Source: Actinoalloteichus_B caeruleus
GTDB lineage: Bacteria > Actinomycetota > Actinomycetes > Mycobacteriales > Pseudonocardiaceae
Length of the DNA: 42,694 nt
Strand: one strand, 5' to 3'
Assembly (NCBI RefSeq): GCF_000718005.1
Contig: NZ_JODV01000032.1
Made by a program: the position numbers and the translations under genes. Numbering within the stretch: the stretch's first letter is position 1; each line of letters starts with the position of its first letter. Of the stretch, positions 39,401-42,694 are shown piece after piece. Under the pieces are notes generated by a model. That model did not search any database. It was given only the letters and a program-made list of their open reading frames with translations, and was not told the origin of the DNA.

Positions 39401-39788
39401 TCTCCAACAGCAGCCGCTGCTGGGGGTCCATGGCCAGTGCCTCGCTGGGCGAGATGCGGAACAGTTCGGGGTCGAAGTCGCCCGCGCCCGTGAGGAAGCC
39501 ACCCTCCGTGGTGTGGGAGGCACCGGACCGGGTCCCGGTCGGGTCCAGTACCTCCTCCAGGGGCCACCCCCGGTCGGTGGGGAACCCGGAGATGGCATCC
39601 CGTCCTTCGACGACGAGGTCCCACAGGTCGTCCGGGGAGTGGACGCCGCCCGGGTAGCGGCAGCTCATCGCGACGATGGCGATCGGCTCGTTGTCGCGTT
39701 CCTCGCGTTCCCGCAGGCGTTCGCTGGTCTCGTGGAGGTCGACCGTGACGCGCCTGAGGTACTCGCGCAGCTTCTCCTCGTTCGCCAT
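30423..39788 (-). CDS. PKS-B, 5' part: modules B1 and B2 and the first part of KS-B3
   Basis: This is a modular type I PKS. The ATG at 39788 is chosen by its ribosome binding site and because the protein then opens with a charged helical docking head (MANEEKLREYLRRV) directly before KS-B1. Rough residue positions are: docking 1-32, KS-B1 34-460, AT-B1 563-853, KR-B1 1149-1363, ACP-B1 Ser 1457, KS-B2 1518-1939, AT-B2 2041-2343, KR-B2 2588-2766, ACP-B2 Ser 2889, and KS-B3 from about 2946. The frame breaks after LHLAV of KS-B3 at the junction near 30422, where 349 nt appear to be lost. Adding these back to the 26806-39788 span gives exactly 4,444 codons, so the intact protein would have about 4,443 residues. 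PKS-A lies upstream and PKS-C downstream in the same direction. Confidence 0.96.
31000..35235 (-). other. PKS module B2: KS-AT(malonyl)-KR(A1-type)-ACP
   Basis: KS-B2 (33970-35235) is complete, with Cys at 34716-34718 and first His at 34311-34313. AT-B2 (about 32760-33665) has GHSIGE (Ser 33390-33392) and HAFHS (33099-33113), the malonyl-CoA signature. KR-B2 has TGGTGALG near 31990-32020 and no LDD. It has Trp at 31620-31622, eight residues before Tyr at 31596-31598, with Gln three before the Tyr. That pattern is A1-type and predicts an L-configured hydroxyl. The ACP Ser is at 31122-31124 (LGFDSL). The AT-KR linker carries the structural half of the ketoreductase (WRYQITW near 32590). Confidence 0.92.
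35300..39690 (-). other. PKS module B1: KS-AT(branched extender)-KR(B2-type)-ACP
   Basis: KS-B1 (38410-39690) has TACSSSL with Cys at 39171-39173 and the EAHGTGT His at 38766-38768, so it is complete. AT-B1 (about 37230-38100) belongs to the methylmalonyl-like group: it has RVDVVQ and GHSQGE (Ser 37818-37820). The usual YASHS is replaced by AAHS (motif 37503-37514), so the exact extender is uncertain. KR-B1 has TGGTGALG near 36300-36330 and LDD in the AALLDDGLV loop. Tyr is at 35892-35894 in GGYAPGN; LDD plus a proline two residues after the Tyr is the B2-type, epimerising signature. There is no DH or ER. The ACP Ser (LGFTSL) is at 35418-35420. Expected product unit: a D-configured hydroxyl next to an epimerised branched carbon. 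Confidence 0.9.
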
Positions 39789-39828
39789 CAGGCGTGCCCC
39801 CTCCGCTGCGCCCGTGGGATCAGTGCCG
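39789..39828 (-). promoter_or_regulatory. PKS-A/PKS-B gap with ribosome binding site for PKS-B
   Basis: These 40 bp separate the PKS-A stop from the PKS-B start. On the minus strand GGAGGGGG (39797-39804) sits 8 nt before the ATG at 39788, a strong Shine-Dalgarno match. It decides the PKS-B start although the frame is open further upstream into PKS-A. There is no room for a separate promoter and no hairpin is evident, so the two genes are probably co-transcribed. Confidence 0.75.
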
Positions 39829-42694
39829 TCATCGCCGCTGCCCACCCAGCTTGTTGTCGATGAATTCGAAGAGTTCGTCGTCGCTGGCCTCGCCAATCCG
39901 GTCACCGAGGTCCTCGCTGACCGGCATGCCGGTCGTCCCCGGCGCACCGGACACCCGGGCCGCCAGTGCCGTGAGCCGTCGTGCGAGGGAGGTTCGTTCG
40001 TCGTCGGCCGGCGTGAGCGTCGTGAACAGTTCCTCCAGCCGGTCGAGCCCGGCGAACGCGGATCTGACGGCGGCGGTGCCCGGGTCCAGCTCGGTGAGCA
40101 GTCGCGTGGCGAGCGCCTCGGGACTGGGGTGGTCGAACACCATGCCGGTCGCGAGCCGGAGCCCGGTGGCGGCGTCGAGCCGGTTTCGCAGCTCGACGGC
40201 GGTCAGCGAGTCGAACCCCAGTTCGCTGAACGGGCGGTTCGGCGGCACGTCCTCCAGCGAGGGGTGTCCGAGGACGGCGGCGGTCTCGGTGCGCACCAGG
40301 TTCAACAGCACACGTTCCCGCTCGGCCTCGCCGAGTCCGGTGAGCCGGTCGGTGAGGGCACGCCCGGTGTCCCTGGACGCCACCGCCCGGCGCTTCCGGT
40401 CCGGGACGAGACCGGCGAACAGTGGGGGGAGGTCGCCCTGCGCCGCCCGCTCACGCAGTGCGGGCAGGTCCAACCGCACCGGCACCGGAACCACGTCGTC
40501 GGCGCGCAGCGCGGCGTCGAACAGCGCCAACCCCTGCTCGTCGGTCATCGGCGGGGTTCCGGCCCTGGCGAGCCTGGCGACTTCGGCATCGGTCAACCGG
40601 CCGGCCATACCGCTACCGGCCCACGGGCCCCACGCCAGCGCCGAACCGACGAGCCCGGAGGCCCGCCGCTTCCTGGCGAGCGCGTCGAGGAACGCGTTCG
40701 CCGAAGCGTAGTTGCCCTGTCCCGGTGAACCGAGGGTCCCGGCGGCCGAGGAGAACAGCACGAACATCGACAGGTCGAGGTGCTCGGTCAGTTCGTGCAG
40801 GTGCCACGCGGCGTCGACCTTGGGGCGGAACACCGTGGCCAGGCGTTCGGGTGTCAGTGCGGAGATGACCCCGTCGTCGAGGGCGCCGGCGGCGTGCACG
40901 ACTCCGGTCAGTGGGGCGTGATCGGGTATGTCGGCCAGCACGGCGGCGAGCTGCTCCCGTCGCGCCACATCGCAGGCGACGAACCGTGCTCGGGCACCGA
41001 GCGCGCGGAGCTCGGTGACGAGATCGGCGGCTCCCGGGGTGTCCGCCCCGCGACGACCGGCGAGGAGGAGCTGCCGCACCCCGTGGTGGGTGACGAGGTG
41101 CCGGGCGACGGTGGCGCCGAGCGCGCCGCCGGCGCCGGTGACGAGCACGGTGCCCGCGGGATCAGGCCCCGAGGGGGGAGCACCGACCACGGCACGGGCG
41201 AGCACGGGCACGACGACCCGGCCCGTCCGGACCGCGACCTGGGGACCGGACGTGGCCAGGGCGGCGGGGACGGTGGCCGAGGACTCCTCGGTCGCGTCGA
41301 GGTCGAGGAGGGTGAACCGACCTGGGTGTTCGAGCTGGGCCGACCGGACGAGACCCCAGACGGCGGCATGCGCGAGGTCGTGGCCCTCGGTCGCGCCCCG
41401 CGTCACCAGCACGAGGCGCGTGGCGGCCAGGCGCTCGTCGGCCAGCCACGCCCGCAGCAGCGAGAGCACCTCCCCGGTCCGGTCGTACACCTCGGCCACG
41501 GGGGATCCCGGGTCGGAACCGGAGGCGACGCAGGTGAGCACCACGTCGCCCGCGTGCGCGTCCTCGGCGAGCGGACCAACGGAGTCGTACTCCCCGAACC
41601 CCAGGCCGGCGGCGGCGAGGGCGGCGGTCAGCCCGAGGTGGTCCGCACCGAGGAGGGCGACCCTCCCTGGTTGGTCGCCGGGGTGCGGCGCGTCCACCCA
41701 GTCCACGGAGTACGGCGAGGGGACGCCGGCGCCGAGTCGCTCCGGGGACGCCGGGCGCAGGGTCAGCGACGACACCACCGCCACCGTGGCGCCCGTGTCG
41801 TCGGCGAGCAGCAGGGTGGTGTCCGACTCCTGCCGGGAGATCCGCACCCGGAGGGCGGTGGCTCCCTCGGCGAGCAGCGAGACCCCGGACCAGGAGAAGG
41901 GGAGCGCCGCCTCCCCGGTGCTGTCGAGTGCCATGCCGTGCAGAGCCGCGTCGAGGAGAACCGGGTGGAGCCCGAAGCCGGTGACGTCGAGGTCGCTGGG
42001 GAGTTGGACCTCGGCGTAGACGGTGCCACCGTCGCGCCAGGCGGCCCGGAGTCCCTGGAAGGAGGGCCCGTAGGAGAGGCCGAGGGCGTCCAGGTCCTCG
42101 TAGAGGACGTCGACGTCCACGGGGTTCGCGTCGGGCGGCCAGGCGCCGAGGGTGTCCGACGGTTCGACCGCCGCGACCAGTGTGCCGCTCGCGTGCCGGA
42201 CCCAGTCGTCGCTGGGCCCCGACCGGGAGTACATCCGCACGCTCCGGCGCCCGCCGTCGTCGACCTCGCCTACCACGACCTGGAGTCGTGCCTCCGCGTC
42301 GGCGGACACCACGAGAGGGGCCTCGAGCGTGAGCTCCTCGACTCGCGGGTGATTGGTGTGGTGTCCGACGTGCAGTGCGAGGTCGACGAAGACCGATCCG
42401 GGAACCAGGGGCGTGCCGTGCACGCTGTGGTCGGTGAGCCAGGGGAGATCCGTCGTGGAGAGGCTGCCGGTGAAGAGCCATTCGTCGTTGTCCGCGCTGT
42501 GGATCCGAGCCGCGAGGAGGGGGTGCTCGCCGGCGTCGAGGCCGAGCCGCCGGGGATCGCCGGCGGGCTCACCGGACCGGAGCCAGTAGCGCTTCCGTTG
42601 GAAGGCGTAGGTGGGCAGCGGAACCCGACGTGCCCCGCACCCCCCGTAATAGCCGGCCCAGTCGACCTCGGTCCCGTGGACGAACACCCGCGCC
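39829..42694 (-). CDS. PKS-A, 3' part: type I PKS module end (DH-KR-ACP, docking tail)
   Basis: The frame is open to the right edge of the window, so the start and the KS and AT domains lie outside. It opens in the post-AT linker (LPTYAFQ at about 42600-42620). DH follows at about 41750-42540, with catalytic His at 42427-42429 in an HxxxGxxxxP motif and Asp at 41950-41952 in HPVLLDAALH. There is no ER. The KR NADPH site TGAGGALG lies near 41110-41150, with an LDD motif (HAAGALDD) and catalytic Tyr at 40708-40710, which marks a B-type KR. The ACP phosphopantetheine Ser (LGFDSL) is at 40207-40209. The last 80 or so residues end in an acidic helix, DDELFEFIDNKL, a class 1 docking tail that should bind the head of PKS-B. 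This set makes a trans-type double bond in the family; the extender unit cannot be seen. The frame is intact, and the stop TGA is at 39829-39831. Confidence 0.96.
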   Translation of the reverse strand, partial: ARVFVHGTEVDWAGYYGGCGARRVPLPTYAFQRKRYWLRSGEPAGDPRRLGLDAGEHPLLAARIHSADNDEWLFTGSLSTTDLPWLTDHSVHGTPLVPGSVFVDLALHVGHHTNHPRVEELTLEAPLVVSADAEARLQVVVGEVDDGGRRSVRMYSRSGPSDDWVRHASGTLVAAVEPSDTLGAWPPDANPVDVDVLYEDLDALGLSYGPSFQGLRAAWRDGGTVYAEVQLPSDLDVTGFGLHPVLLDAALHGMALDSTGEAALPFSWSGVSLLAEGATALRVRISRQESDTTLLLADDTGATVAVVSSLTLRPASPERLGAGVPSPYSVDWVDAPHPGDQPGRVALLGADHLGLTAALAAAGLGFGEYDSVGPLAEDAHAGDVVLTCVASGSDPGSPVAEVYDRTGEVLSLLRAWLADERLAATRLVLVTRGATEGHDLAHAAVWGLVRSAQLEHPGRFTLLDLDATEESSATVPAALATSGPQVAVRTGRVVVPVLARAVVGAPPSGPDPAGTVLVTGAGGALGATVARHLVTHHGVRQLLLAGRRGADTPGAADLVTELRALGARARFVACDVARREQLAAVLADIPDHAPLTGVVHAAGALDDGVISALTPERLATVFRPKVDAAWHLHELTEHLDLSMFVLFSSAAGTLGSPGQGNYASANAFLDALARKRRASGLVGSALAWGPWAGSGMAGRLTDAEVARLARAGTPPMTDEQGLALFDAALRADDVVPVPVRLDLPALRERAAQGDLPPLFAGLVPDRKRRAVASRDTGRALTDRLTGLGEAERERVLLNLVRTETAAVLGHPSLEDVPPNRPFSELGFDSLTAVELRNRLDAATGLRLATGMVFDHPSPEALATRLLTELDPGTAAVRSAFAGLDRLEELFTTLTPADDERTSLARRLTALAARVSGAPGTTGMPVSEDLGDRIGEASDDELFEFIDNKLGGQRR

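Overview
The whole window is the interior of a giant modular type I polyketide synthase (PKS) locus. Every real gene lies on the minus strand, so the assembly line is read from the right end of the window to the left. Very high GC, third-position GC bias strong enough to open long false frames on the plus strand, and cis-AT modules with actinomycete-style docking domains point to a high-GC actinomycete. The sequence alone does not fix the genus or the product.

Four PKS genes follow each other as one probable operon. PKS-A (39829 to beyond 42694) contributes the end of a module: DH-KR-ACP plus a C-terminal docking tail. PKS-B (26806-39788) has three KS-AT-KR-ACP modules. PKS-C (10112-26748) has two fully reducing modules (KS-AT-DH-ER-KR-ACP) followed by one KS-AT-KR-ACP module. 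PKS-D (1-10083, running off the left edge) has KS-AT-KR-ACP, KS-AT-DH-KR-ACP and the first part of a third KS. Gaps between genes are 40 bp, 57 bp and about 28 bp. No thioesterase, regulator, transporter, tailoring enzyme, RNA gene, CRISPR array or mobile element is visible.

Docking tails and heads fit the order A to B to C to D. Reading AT, KR, DH and ER motifs by collinearity predicts this stretch of chain: CH=CH, CH(OH)-CH(R), CH(OH)-CH2, CH(OH)-CH2, CH2-CH2, CH2-CH(CH3), CH(OH)-CH2, CH(OH)-CH2, CH=CH. This is a mostly malonate-derived polyol segment of a large macrolide or linear polyketide.

The sequence carries four lesions, all in KS domains. In every intact KS fully inside the window, the catalytic Cys codon and the first catalytic His codon are exactly 405 nt apart (five of five: B1, B2, C2, C3, D1). 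In KS-B3, KS-C1 and KS-D2 the distance is 56, 254 and 214 nt, so 349, 151 and 191 nt are missing, each with a frame change. KS-D3 instead holds an exact 50-bp tandem duplication. Two deletions end at the same point of a 146-bp block that differs at one base between modules B3 and C1. The simplest reading is collapse or false joining of repeated KS sequence during assembly, so the module count given here is a minimum. Real mutation or gene conversion cannot be excluded. Because of the lesions, PKS-B, -C and -D are listed below as reading-frame pieces, followed by their modules.
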